The notes under the pieces: generated by a model
What the model was told of the DNA's origin: nothing
Seen by the model: the letters and a program-made list of their open reading frames with translations, nothing else
Databases searched by the model: none
Shown here: piece after piece, positions 27,707 to 36,694 of the stretch
How positions within the stretch are numbered: the stretch's first letter is position 1
Layout: each line of letters begins with the position of its first letter
Position numbers and translations under genes: made by a program
DNA from: an uncultured Clostridia bacterium
Lineage (GTDB): Bacteria > Bacillota > Clostridia > TANB77 > CAG-508
Length of the DNA stretch: 64,000 nucleotides
Assembly (NCBI GenBank): GCA_948934525.1
Contig: CAQZSK010000001.1
Span: 310,001 to 374,000, forward strand
Direction: 5' to 3'

Positions 27707-28705
27707 TTGAATAATACTACTTTAAAAGCTTTGTTAATAGAATATGATAAAAAAAGAAAAAAAGCTGAGGAAATTGCTTTAAATAATAGAGAAAACTTAT
27801 ATCAGAATTTTCCTGAACTTGCTGACATTGATAGAAAAATTAATTCTTTAGCACTATCTTCTCTGAAAGAAATAGCATTAAATGGCAATCAAAAATTGAC
27901 TGAAGAATTTAATATACAAATGACATTATTAAAAAAAGAGAAAGAAAGATTATTAAATTTGACTGGTGAAAAAGCAACTTCTATATTACCACATTATGAA
28001 TGCTCCTATTGTCAAGATACAGGATATATTACTCAACATAATCAAACACAAATGTGTAATTGCTTAAAACAAAAAATTTATGATATAGAATATAACAAGT
28101 CCAATATGAATTCTTTAGAAAAGCAAAACTTTGATAGTTTTAATATACAACTCTATTCTACAAAACCAAATCCAGAGAAATACCAATCAGATATTTCTCC
28201 ACAAGAAAACATCAAACTTATTTTAGATATTTGCCAAAATTTTGTAAAAACTTTTGATAATATAGAGGAAAAAAACTTACTATTTACAGGTAAAACAGGA
28301 TTAGGAAAAACTTTTTTATCTAGTTGTATTGCAAATGAATTACTAAATCAAGGAAAAACTATTTTATATCAAACAGCCTCTGCTATGTTAGACACTATTA
28401 TAGACTATCGTTTTGGAAAAGCAAATAGTTCTAAAGATATTTATGACTATTTATTGAATGTAGATTTATTAATTATTGATGATTTAGGAACAGAAGGTAC
28501 TAACCAAATGAAGTTAGTAGAACTTTTTAATATTATTAACTCTAGATTACTAAACTCTAAAAAGGTAACTAAAACTATTATATCTACTAACTTAAGCTTA
28601 CAAGCTTTATTTGAAAACTATGATGAAAGAATTGTTTCTAGATTAGTAGGAAATTATGATATCTGCTATTTCTTTGGAGAAGATATTAGATTTATTCAAA
28701 AATAA
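27707..28705 (+). CDS. DnaC/DnaI-like helicase-loader AAA+ ATPase
   Basis: 332 residues starting at TTG with AGGAGG five bases upstream. The N-terminal region is helical (~1-90), then a Cys-rich segment (CSYCQDTGY ... CNC, ~99-121) like the zinc-binding region of DnaI. The AAA+ domain has FTGKTGLGKTF (~193), Walker B LLIIDDLGTE (~260) and IISTNLS (sensor 1). It loads the DnaB-type helicase together with the DnaD-like partner. Gene order DnaD-DnaI is common in Bacillota, here unusually placed beside gyrA. Confidence 0.92.
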   Translation: MNNTTLKALLIEYDKKRKKAEEIALNNRENLYQNFPELADIDRKINSLALSSLKEIALNGNQKLTEEFNIQMTLLKKEKERLLNLTGEKATSILPHYECSYCQDTGYITQHNQTQMCNCLKQKIYDIEYNKSNMNSLEKQNFDSFNIQLYSTKPNPEKYQSDISPQENIKLILDICQNFVKTFDNIEEKNLLFTGKTGLGKTFLSSCIANELLNQGKTILYQTASAMLDTIIDYRFGKANSSKDIYDYLLNVDLLIIDDLGTEGTNQMKLVELFNIINSRLLNSKKVTKTIISTNLSLQALFENYDERIVSRLVGNYDICYFFGEDIRFIQK

Positions 28706-28717
28706 TATATTGATAAG

Positions 28718-28749
28718 TAAAAATTCCAGCAAAGATTGCTGGAATTTTT
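28718..28749. terminator. Terminator between dnaI-like gene and gyrA
   Basis: Perfect stem AAATTCCAGC/GCTGGAATTT (28721-28730 with 28738-28747) with T-rich tail, between convergent genes. Confidence 0.85.
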
Positions 28750-28754
28750 ATTCT

Positions 28755-31220
28755 CTATTCTTGTTCTATTGGTTCATTTTCTTCTGGATTAATGGTTTCA
28801 ATACTAACCACTCTACCTTCATTCGTTCTCATTAGTGTAACACCTTGTGTTGCTCTTCCTAAAATGCTAATATCTTTTATACGAAGTCTAATAATGGTTC
28901 CATTTTCAGTAATCAACATAACATCTTCATTATCAGTTGCTACACGAATACCTACTATGTTTCCTGTCTTTGGTGTAATCTTGTAAGTCATTACACCCTT
29001 TCCACCTCTAGTTTGAACTCTATATTCCTCTAACTCTGTCCTCTTTCCAAATCCATTTTCAGTAATAGCAAGTAATGTAGCATTTGTGTTTCCTTCTATA
29101 ATAGATTCCATTCCAATAACAAAATCATCATCATTTAAACGTATTCCTATAACCCCTTGTGCAGTTCTTCCCATTGGTCTTACATCTTTTTCACTGAAAG
29201 TAATACAAATTCCTTGACTAGTTACTAAAACTACATTGTCTTGTCCATCCGTTAAACGAACATCAATTAATTCATCATCTTCTCTTAATGTAATAGATAG
29301 TAAACCTGTCTTTCTGCTAGAATCATATTCATTTAATGGCGTCTTTTTGATAAATCCTTGCTTTGTTCCCATTAATAAATATTTTCCATCTGCAAAATTA
29401 GAAATTGGAATTACTGCAGAAATCTTCTCGCCCGCATCTAGTCTTAACAAGTTAACAATTGCAGTACCTTTTGCAGTTCTTCCTGCTTCTGGAATCTCAT
29501 ATCCTCTTAAACGATATAATTTCCCTTTATTGCTAAAGAATAATAATGTATCATGAGTAGAAGCTGTAAAAATTTGCTTTACAAAATCATTTTCTCTTGT
29601 TGCCAATCCTGTAATTCCCTTTCCTCCACGATTTTGGCTCTTATAAGTATCTACTGGCATCCTCTTTACATAACCAAAATGTGTTAAAGTAATAACAGTC
29701 TGTTCTTCCTTTACTAAATCTTCAATATCAATTTCGCCTTCTGCTGCAACAATTTTAGTTAATCTTTCATTTCCATATTTTTGCTTAATTTCTAATAGCT
29801 CTTCTTTGATAACATCATAAAGTAATTTTTCACTAGATAAAATTTCTCTTAAATGTGCAATTAACTTCATTAATTCATTATATTCTTCGTCAATTTTCTC
29901 TCTTTGTAAACCTGATAACGTTTTTAATCTCATATCAAGAATAGATTGTGCTTGAATTTCTGAAAGCTTAAATCTCTCCATTAACCTTTCTTTTGCATCA
30001 TCATAAGAATTTCGAATAATTTCAATTACTTCGTCAATGTTATCTAATGCAATTTTTAATCCTTCTAAAATATGTGCTCTAGCTAATGCTTTATCTAATT
30101 CAAATTGTGTTCTACGAAGGATAACTGTCTTTCTATGATCAATATAATGATCCAAACATTGTCTTAGTGTTAAAATTTTTGGTTGACCATCTACTAATGC
30201 AAGTATAATGATACCAAATGTATCTTGTAATTGTGTATGTTTATATAATTGATTTAAAATGACTTGTGCATTGACATCTCTTTTTAATTCAATAACAATT
30301 CTTACTCTTGACTCTCTATCAGATTCATCTCTAATTTCAGAAATACCCTCAACTCTTTTTTCTTTTACCAAATTAGCCATATTTTCAATTAATTTAGCTT
30401 TGTTTACCTGATATGGAAGAGAATTTACAATAATTCTTTGTTTATTATTACTCATCTCTTCAATTTCACATTCGCCACGAACTGTAATCTTTCCTCTTCC
30501 TGTTGTATATGCTTGTCTAATTCCTTCTAACCCTAAAATAACCCCTTCTGTTGGAAAATCTGGTCCTTTAATTACTTCCATTAATTGCTCATCTGTTACA
30601 TCATCTTCATCAATGATTTTAATAATTCCGTTAATAATCTCTGTTAAGTTATGTGGTGGAATATTTGTTGCCATTCCTACTGCAATTCCTGAAGAACCAT
30701 TAATTAGTAATGTAGGTATTTTAGAAGGAAGTACTGTTGGCTCTTGTAAACGGTCATCATAGTTTGGCATAAAATCTACTGTGTTTTTTTCTATATCAGT
30801 CAGCATTGTTTCTGCAATTTTTGCCATTCTTGCCTCTGTGTACCTCATAGCTGCTGCTGGATCACCATCAATTGAACCAAAGTTACCATGTCCATCAATC
30901 AAAGGATATCTTTGTGTAAAGTCTTGTGCTAATCTAACCATTGCATCATATACTGAAGCATCTCCATGTGGATGGTATCTACCTAAAACAGAACCTACTG
31001 TATTAGCACATTTTCTATATGGCTTGTCAGAAGTAATTCCGTCTTCATACATAGCATATAAAATTCTTCTATGTACAGGTTTTAATCCATCTCTTACATC
31101 TGGAAGTGCTCTTGCTACAATAACGCTCATCGCATAATCAATATAGGCTGTACGCATCTCTTTTTCAATGTCACGCTCTATAATTTTTCCGTCGTTTCTT
31201 TTTTCGTTATTTTCGTCCAT
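28755..31220 (-). CDS. gyrA: DNA gyrase subunit A
   Basis: 821 residues, full length. The winged-helix tower region contains the catalytic Tyr in AMRYTEARM (Tyr127), and the C-terminal beta-pinwheel starts near 500 with the GyrA-box-like QNRGGKGI and repeated blades (GRTAQGVIGIRL, GRATQGVTLMRT). Together with GyrB it introduces negative supercoils. The quinolone-region sequence reads HPHGDASVYDAMV, so the residue equivalent to E. coli Ser83 is Ala. It is separated from gyrB by about 6 kb including the VirB4 operon. AGGAC precedes the ATG. Confidence 0.97.
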   Translation of the reverse strand: MDENNEKRNDGKIIERDIEKEMRTAYIDYAMSVIVARALPDVRDGLKPVHRRILYAMYEDGITSDKPYRKCANTVGSVLGRYHPHGDASVYDAMVRLAQDFTQRYPLIDGHGNFGSIDGDPAAAMRYTEARMAKIAETMLTDIEKNTVDFMPNYDDRLQEPTVLPSKIPTLLINGSSGIAVGMATNIPPHNLTEIINGIIKIIDEDDVTDEQLMEVIKGPDFPTEGVILGLEGIRQAYTTGRGKITVRGECEIEEMSNNKQRIIVNSLPYQVNKAKLIENMANLVKEKRVEGISEIRDESDRESRVRIVIELKRDVNAQVILNQLYKHTQLQDTFGIIILALVDGQPKILTLRQCLDHYIDHRKTVILRRTQFELDKALARAHILEGLKIALDNIDEVIEIIRNSYDDAKERLMERFKLSEIQAQSILDMRLKTLSGLQREKIDEEYNELMKLIAHLREILSSEKLLYDVIKEELLEIKQKYGNERLTKIVAAEGEIDIEDLVKEEQTVITLTHFGYVKRMPVDTYKSQNRGGKGITGLATRENDFVKQIFTASTHDTLLFFSNKGKLYRLRGYEIPEAGRTAKGTAIVNLLRLDAGEKISAVIPISNFADGKYLLMGTKQGFIKKTPLNEYDSSRKTGLLSITLREDDELIDVRLTDGQDNVVLVTSQGICITFSEKDVRPMGRTAQGVIGIRLNDDDFVIGMESIIEGNTNATLLAITENGFGKRTELEEYRVQTRGGKGVMTYKITPKTGNIVGIRVATDNEDVMLITENGTIIRLRIKDISILGRATQGVTLMRTNEGRVVSIETINPEENEPIEQE

Positions 31221-31566
31221 TGTTCTTGTCCTTTCTTCTTAGGAATTTCCTGCTGTAAATGCATTATCTTCCCAATTTTTATTCCATTTGTATTATACTA
31301 AAACAGTCAAAAATATGCAAGCAAAAAACAAGAAAAAAAGCAAGAAAAATCAAGTATTTTCCCTACTTTTTATTTTGAAATCAAAAATTATTTTTACTAT
31401 TTTTATTCTCTAAATTTTTTTAATACGAATTATTAAAATGCTCTCTTAGATTATAAAAATGTGACTAATAAATATTTAGAAAATGAAATAGATTATTTCA
31501 TTAGAATTAAAATTTATTTAAATTGAAATAATTTAAATATCAAATTAATATTAGTTATATTCTCTT
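31221..31566. other. 346-bp AT-rich intergenic region
   Basis: It holds the gyrA 5' leader and promoter, then about 250 bases of A/T-rich DNA in which I see no gene or strong hairpin. No clear terminator for the 247-residue gene is visible. Confidence 0.6.
31292..31320 (-). promoter_or_regulatory. Putative gyrA promoter
   Basis: Minus strand TATAAT (31292-31297) with TTGCAT 17 bp upstream (31315-31320); the -35 is weak. Confidence 0.4.
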
Positions 31567-32310
31567 CTATTTAGTCAATATACCTGCTAATGCCAATTGT
31601 TCTTGTGTTAAATTAAAATTTTGTCCATTATTCTTAATCAACATATGTAAATTTTCTATTTCTCGTGCTTGTTTTAAAGTTTTCTCTATTGGTAGTACTT
31701 CTTTTAATCTATCTTTTATTTTCTGATACTCTTTTTCCATTCCTTCAAAATTTTGCGATTGAAAATAATTTTTCCAATTATTTTCATATTTTCCTAATTT
31801 TTCAATACAATTTAATTGTCCTACAAACTCAGTCTCTATATTATTACTTACATTGTCTAAAATAACATTCTTTCCTTGCCTAATTACATTAGTAATTTCT
31901 TTTGATACCCAGCCTTGTTTACTCGTAAAGGAAAGTGCTGTATCTAAAGCATCGGATATACCATCAATAATTCCTCCATTTTTCACTGCATTTTGTGCTT
32001 GTGAAACACTTTCAAATTTTCCTGTAAAAACTCCTGTTACACTTTTTCCTAATTCTACTGCACTATCAATTGCTTTATCAATTCCTTCTTTTAATCCTCC
32101 TCTAATTAAACTATTTTTTACATCAATTATTTGATTCTCTACAAAATCAGGCAATACCCATCTAAGTCCCAAATCAATAGCAGTGTTTACTACTTTTCCC
32201 AATGTTGTATCTAAAAAGTTCTTTTGTTCATTGGCAGTCACTAATTCTTGTCTATCTTCATTTCGACCTTGTTCCAATATATTATTTTTCTCTGTTAAGA
32301 TTTCTTCCAT
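31567..32310 (-). CDS. Unknown protein encoded in the VirB4 operon
   Basis: 247 residues, not recognised. It has no signal peptide or obvious membrane helix. The middle (~30-150) consists of weakly hydrophobic amphipathic stretches with repeating Gly-Ile/Asp-Ala patterns (RGGLKEGIDKAIDSAVELGKS ~70-90; NGGIIDGISDALDTALSF ~110-127), two related ~40-residue units. The C-terminus is helical and charged (KEYQKIKDRLKEVLPIEKTLKQA). Its start overlaps the end of the CpaE-like gene by 16 bases, so translation is coupled. The repeated amphipathic units suggest a membrane-active or pore-associated substrate or accessory protein, but this is inference. Confidence 0.6.
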   Translation of the reverse strand: MEEILTEKNNILEQGRNEDRQELVTANEQKNFLDTTLGKVVNTAIDLGLRWVLPDFVENQIIDVKNSLIRGGLKEGIDKAIDSAVELGKSVTGVFTGKFESVSQAQNAVKNGGIIDGISDALDTALSFTSKQGWVSKEITNVIRQGKNVILDNVSNNIETEFVGQLNCIEKLGKYENNWKNYFQSQNFEGMEKEYQKIKDRLKEVLPIEKTLKQAREIENLHMLIKNNGQNFNLTQEQLALAGILTK

Positions 32311-33590
32311 AATTTCCTCCTTACTTTTCCTCCTATTGTTTCATTTTTTGATAGCTTTCCGAAAACATTACAATACTCCTTTTGTAATTCTTTCTTCAAA
32401 TATCCAGTATGATTGCTATTGATTAATAAATTATATTGTGAACTATTAGAGAGTTTTCCCAAGATAGAAAAACCACTAAAAACGTTTCTTAAAATAGAAC
32501 TATCTATTGAATTTTCGTCATATTTATTAAACAAAATATGAAAATCGCTCTTTAAAAATCCCCACTGATTGATATAAATATTTAATAATTTCTTTGATTT
32601 TTTTATTTCTAACAAATTGGGCTCTATCATAAAAATATTAATATTACTATTTTTCATAATTTCTTTTGTATAATCTAGAAAACATTCTGAAGAAGTATCA
32701 ATAATAATAACATCATATTTTTCTTTCAATTTTGATAGAATGTTTTTTATCTTTACTTTACTAATTTGATATTGACTATCAAATAACAAACTAATTCCTG
32801 CAATTAAATCCTCCTTGCTATTTATTTTGATAATTAATTCTTCCACTTGCAATGGCTCTAATAAATTATTGGCTTTTATTTTATCTGCTATCTTCTGAGG
32901 ATATTTTTTAATTCCTAAAATAGTATGCAAGCTATTATTTAGCACATCAAAATCAATAATTAAAATCTTATTTTTATTTTCCATAAATGCTTTGGCTAAA
33001 TTAACTGAAAAAATGCTTTTTCCTACTCCACTTGTCCCACTTACACAAATTATTTTTCTTTGTTTTTCTTCAGTTGTTATTTCTTCTTTTTTGTTTAACT
33101 GCATTGTTAATAATCGTCTATTCCTTACCTTCTCATTCTTTCTTTTTAAAAATTCCTTTATCCTTGTTTGATCACTTTCTTTTTCTATTACAAATTGTTT
33201 TAGTTCTTCTAATTCTTTTTTTAATTCCCTATTTTCATTCTCTGCTTTGATCAATTCAATAATTTTTGAAATTTCAATTTGATTATCATAAAAAATAGAG
33301 TAAATTCCCTTCGCATATAAATAGTTTTCCAATTCTTGATTTTTCTTTTCTAAAAACAAAATAATTTGTATATTAGAATTAATTCCTTTTATTTTTTCAA
33401 TTAATTCTTTTAGTTCTATTTCTCCTGGTAGTAATTCACTTAAAATTAAAAGATCAATTTGCTTATTTTCTAAAATTTCTATAATTCCTTCTTTATATGG
33501 AATATCATCTGCAAAAATCTCAAAAGTGTTTTCTTTCCTCAATTTTTGATTTAAATCTTGATTACCAATTGCTGTCATGATTTTCTTCAT
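32295..33590 (-). CDS. CpaE/TadZ-like MinD-family ATPase with receiver-like N-domain
   Basis: 431 residues. The N-terminal ~110 residues look like a receiver fold (QIDLLILSELLPGEIELKELI, QIILFL), followed by a Lys/Glu-rich coiled linker (~115-175). The C-terminal MinD/ParA-type ATPase has VSGTSGVGKSIFSVNLAKA (~185), IIDFD and YDVIIIDTSSE. The signature lysine of the deviant Walker A (K in KGGVGKT) is replaced by Thr, as in some CpaE/TadZ proteins. CpaE/TadZ position pilus machines at cell poles. Start chosen at the ATG with AAGGGGA upstream; the longer frame reaches back into the VirB4 gene. Confidence 0.78.
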   Translation of the reverse strand: MKKIMTAIGNQDLNQKLRKENTFEIFADDIPYKEGIIEILENKQIDLLILSELLPGEIELKELIEKIKGINSNIQIILFLEKKNQELENYLYAKGIYSIFYDNQIEISKIIELIKAENENRELKKELEELKQFVIEKESDQTRIKEFLKRKNEKVRNRRLLTMQLNKKEEITTEEKQRKIICVSGTSGVGKSIFSVNLAKAFMENKNKILIIDFDVLNNSLHTILGIKKYPQKIADKIKANNLLEPLQVEELIIKINSKEDLIAGISLLFDSQYQISKVKIKNILSKLKEKYDVIIIDTSSECFLDYTKEIMKNSNINIFMIEPNLLEIKKSKKLLNIYINQWGFLKSDFHILFNKYDENSIDSSILRNVFSGFSILGKLSNSSQYNLLINSNHTGYLKKELQKEYCNVFGKLSKNETIGGKVRRKLWKKS

Positions 33591-33639
33591 TTTCTTCCCC
33601 TTTTCTTTCTTCTTTTTCTCCTTCCTTTGTTTCTTGTTT

Positions 33640-35355
33640 TTATATTTCTCCTTGAATAATTTTTTGTTCAAAATCTGCTACTTCTATCTTAGTTAAAATA
33701 TGTTCTCCTCCTATAAACATCAAACATTCTCCTCTTTTTAGTGACTTAATTTCTACCTTTTCTTTTTCTGATAAATTTGTATATTGTTCTAATACTTTAA
33801 TATTTTCTTCTTCCAAAGAGAAAAAAGTCTTTATTTCTGAGTTATTTAAAATACTTTTTCCATAAATTCCATTTTCCAAACTAAACAGATCTGATATATC
33901 CTGTGTAATTGCTACACTACTTCCTCCATATTTTCGAATAGTTTTGAAAATTTTATAAATAAAACTCGCTACTTCTTTGTTAGATGTTACACCTATTAAT
34001 CTCCAAATTTCATCTAGGTAAATTGCTTTTCTCTGGTTTCTGTCTTTTTTTATCTTATCCCAAAATAAATCAATGAATAAATACATTCCATATTTTAGGT
34101 TTTCTTCTCCAAGCTCGTAAACATCTGCTACAATAAGTTGGTTTGTTAGTTCTATATTTGTATAATGATTGAAAAAATTTAAGGAACCTTTTACAAAAGG
34201 AATCAATTTGATTTGAAATTTTTTAGTTCTTTCTTCTTTTCCTAATAATTCATAAAACTCTTCCAAAATAGGCATATCGTAAGTATTCTTAAAAACTGGC
34301 TTTAATATTACTTTACTTTCTTCTTTTTTATATAAAGTGTTATCATCAAAAGTAATTTCTTTTTCTTGATATAACTCTATTAACTTTTCCTCTAAAATAG
34401 CCTTTTCTTCTTCATCTAAATTCCCAAAAATCAAATTAAAAAATCCAATTAACTTACTAATTTTGTTAGCTAAATATCCATTTTCTTCTTCTATACTCTC
34501 TTGTCTAATATCGAATACATTAATGTATGTACTTGAACTTGGACCTAATTTTAACATAGTTCCATTGACAGCTTCACATAAATCACCATATTCTCTGTCT
34601 GGATCAATTACATATTGCTCTATTCCTATTAAACGGTTTCTTAAAATTAATAACTTCGTATAAAAAGATTTTCCTGCTCCACTTGTTCCAAAAATACACA
34701 TATTAGCATTTTTATATTTTTGTGAATGATACCTATCTAAAAATACTAGTGAGTTATTATAAATATTAGTACCAATGAAAATTCCTTCTTCATCAAAAAT
34801 AGCGGACGAAATAAATGGATATGTCGCAACTAATCCACTGGTTAAAACATTTCTTTTAGCTGCTGGTTTTAAATCTAAAGAGTTATGCATAATTGGAAGA
34901 GATGATAAAAATGCTTGCTCTTGTCTAAAATATGCTCTTCTTGTTTGCATTCCTTTACTTTGTAAAATCCCCTCTAATTTGTTCAGCAAATATTCTAAAT
35001 TTTTTATATTACTAGCAAATGTAGTAACATATATATAAAGAAAATATAACTCCTCATTATTTACTTGCATTTCTTTTCGAATATATTTTGCATCATTATA
35101 GGTAAATTCTGCAATATCAATATCTTGTCTATTTGGATTGTTGGTTTTTAAATCTACACCTACATTTCCAATATGATATGTTAAATCTCGAATGGTTTTA
35201 TATGTATCCTGTTTTTCATAGAAAATAGAAATATTTAAATTAATATTGGTATCAATAATAGATTTTAAAATTAATTCTGTTTGTTCTCGAAAATAATTGA
35301 CAATAATTAAAGTAGAATAATAATTGTTATCGATTTCAATATATTTTGGATTCAT
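33640..35355 (-). CDS. VirB4/TrsE-like T4SS ATPase, main part
   Basis: 571 residues from the first ATG. P-loop CIFGTSGAGKSFYTKLLI (~222), then VIDPDREYGDLCEAV, Walker B RKAIYLDEIWRLIG (~445) and SVAITQDISDLF: the VirB4/TraC ATPase. It energises assembly and transport of type IV secretion systems. The same frame is open upstream to about 35508 and encodes a family-like stretch (NFLDGAIIQKDKIAPAYINL), but contains no ATG, GTG or TTG; an ATT or ATA follows a GAGGGTGAGG site. The actual start is therefore uncertain. It is followed by the CpaE-like ATPase 49 bases downstream. Confidence 0.85.
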   Translation of the reverse strand: MNPKYIEIDNNYYSTLIIVNYFREQTELILKSIIDTNINLNISIFYEKQDTYKTIRDLTYHIGNVGVDLKTNNPNRQDIDIAEFTYNDAKYIRKEMQVNNEELYFLYIYVTTFASNIKNLEYLLNKLEGILQSKGMQTRRAYFRQEQAFLSSLPIMHNSLDLKPAAKRNVLTSGLVATYPFISSAIFDEEGIFIGTNIYNNSLVFLDRYHSQKYKNANMCIFGTSGAGKSFYTKLLILRNRLIGIEQYVIDPDREYGDLCEAVNGTMLKLGPSSSTYINVFDIRQESIEEENGYLANKISKLIGFFNLIFGNLDEEEKAILEEKLIELYQEKEITFDDNTLYKKEESKVILKPVFKNTYDMPILEEFYELLGKEERTKKFQIKLIPFVKGSLNFFNHYTNIELTNQLIVADVYELGEENLKYGMYLFIDLFWDKIKKDRNQRKAIYLDEIWRLIGVTSNKEVASFIYKIFKTIRKYGGSSVAITQDISDLFSLENGIYGKSILNNSEIKTFFSLEEENIKVLEQYTNLSEKEKVEIKSLKRGECLMFIGGEHILTKIEVADFEQKIIQGEI

Positions 35356-35522
35356 TAAATTAATATAAGCAGGAGCAATTTTATCCTTCTGTATTATCGC
35401 TCCATCTAAAAAATTTATTGTTTGTTTTGGTTCTGACTTAATTGAAGTAATCTGTTTTTGTATTTCTTGTAATATTTTAAAAATATCCTCACCCTCTTTT
35501 TGTTCTAGTCAAAACAGCTTTT

Positions 35523-36095
35523 TTAAATTTGATTAAAATAAATTCTTGTATTGAAAAAAGAAAACAAAATTATGAGTATTTCTCTTTGATTATTCAAGTT
35601 TGTAACTATATTTCCACATCTTGATAAACAATCTTTTATCTTAAAGTATTTATCATTTAGATCCTCTATTGCATATTCTTCAAATTCTATTATTTCTCTA
35701 TTTTCATTTTTATATTTTAAAATAATATAAAAGTTTTTAGAAGATGATTTTTTATCATGATTTAAATTTTGAATATATTGGATATATTGTTTAGAAATTT
35801 CTTGAATATTTTTGTCTTCTTGAATTAAATTTTGATTGACTGCTTGAATATGTTTACTTAAATCTTCTTTATTACTTTGAATTAATATTTGAAAATTGAA
35901 ATTACAAGTTTTTAGAAATAATTTATATGAATTTAAAATTGCTTCTTTTTCTAACTCTGATTTTAAATTAAAATTAATTGGCTTGATTTTAATTATTTTA
36001 ATATAAGTAGTATCTTTTAATTGAATTATTCCATTTTCTAGTATTTTTTGAATGGGAAGCCATTCTTGAACAGATTTGCTTTTTTGATTTTTCAT
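35523..36095 (-). CDS. VirB4 N-terminal-region-like protein
   Basis: 190 residues. It starts SVQEWLPIQKILENGIIQLKD and continues KIIKIKPINFNLKSELEKEAIL, a pattern matching the N-terminal domain of Gram-positive VirB4/TrsE proteins, and lacks any ATPase motif. The VirB4 main part lies just downstream in another frame. A single frameshift would not fuse them, because this frame stops at 35523-35525 while the downstream frame has a TGA at 35509-35511. It may thus be a natural split of VirB4 or an older breakage. AGGAGG precedes the ATG. Confidence 0.7.
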   Translation of the reverse strand: MKNQKSKSVQEWLPIQKILENGIIQLKDTTYIKIIKIKPINFNLKSELEKEAILNSYKLFLKTCNFNFQILIQSNKEDLSKHIQAVNQNLIQEDKNIQEISKQYIQYIQNLNHDKKSSSKNFYIILKYKNENREIIEFEEYAIEDLNDKYFKIKDCLSRCGNIVTNLNNQREILIILFSFFNTRIYFNQI

Positions 36096-36135
36096 TTTCC
36101 TCCTTTATGACTTAAACTCTTTATTAATCTAATAG

Positions 36136-36149
36136 TTGTTCATGAACAA
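36136..36149. promoter_or_regulatory. Perfect 14-bp palindrome in the VirB4 operon leader
   Basis: TTGTTCATGAACAA is its own reverse complement. It sits 12 bases downstream of the -10 of the promoter at 36161-36189 and about 40 bases before the first start codon, an operator-like position. Confidence 0.5.
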
Positions 36150-36160
36150 ATTCTATTTTC

Positions 36161-36189
36161 ATCTTACTCTCATCGTCAAAAAATGTCAA
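36161..36189 (-). promoter_or_regulatory. Promoter of the VirB4-CpaE-like operon
   Basis: Minus strand TTGACA (36184-36189), 17-bp spacer, TAAGAT (36161-36166). Confidence 0.6.
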
Positions 36190-36256
36190 GAAAAATCGTG
36201 TGACAAAATTCGACACTAAGCTTTATATCTCTATTTTTTACTTTTCTTTTGTAATT

Positions 36257-36280
36257 CAAAAATCAGGAATTTCTCCTGAC
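36257..36280 (-). terminator. Terminator after the deoxyribosyltransferase-like gene
   Basis: Minus-strand stem TCAGGA/TCCTGA (36274-36279 with 36263-36268) followed by a T run, directly after the stop codon. Confidence 0.7.
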
Positions 36281-36286
36281 TTCCTG

Positions 36287-36694
36287 TTATATTAAATCTA
36301 AATTACCATGAAGAATGACTGGAGAAAATCCTGAAATTTCATCATATAGTATTCCTTCTGGAATATCATTATATAAATAAATTTTTTTATCTGCCATAAA
36401 TGCTTCATATAATTCTAAAAAAGTTGCTCCTCCAATATAATTCTTTTGCCCATGTTTATCAAAGTTTAATGTTATAACTGCATCCATTCTTTCAATTACT
36501 TCTTTACTTCTCTTAAACATTCTTGTTTTAAATTCTGCATGTTCTTTTTCACCTAAACTCCAACTTTCCTGTTCAGCTGCTGGATTGTCATAACTATTTG
36601 GTAAAAATATTTCATGTCCTTTTGCTTCTAATCTTTCCTTGATTGGTGGTATATCTTTATAAAATGCTTTACTACAAATTATTAATATTTTCAT
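36287..36694 (-). CDS. Nucleoside 2-deoxyribosyltransferase-like protein
   Basis: 135 residues. A Rossmann-like start MKILIICSKAFYKDI, then EVIERMDAVITLNFDKHG and GGATFLELYEAFMADKKIYLYNDIP, the pattern of the DRTGG/nucleoside 2-deoxyribosyltransferase superfamily, where a Glu in GxxxELxxA is catalytic. Many such small proteins have undetermined substrates. I start at the ATG at 36694 with AAAGGA upstream; the longer frame adds 25 residues without a ribosome site. Its own terminator follows. Confidence 0.7.
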   Translation of the reverse strand: MKILIICSKAFYKDIPPIKERLEAKGHEIFLPNSYDNPAAEQESWSLGEKEHAEFKTRMFKRSKEVIERMDAVITLNFDKHGQKNYIGGATFLELYEAFMADKKIYLYNDIPEGILYDEISGFSPVILHGNLDLI

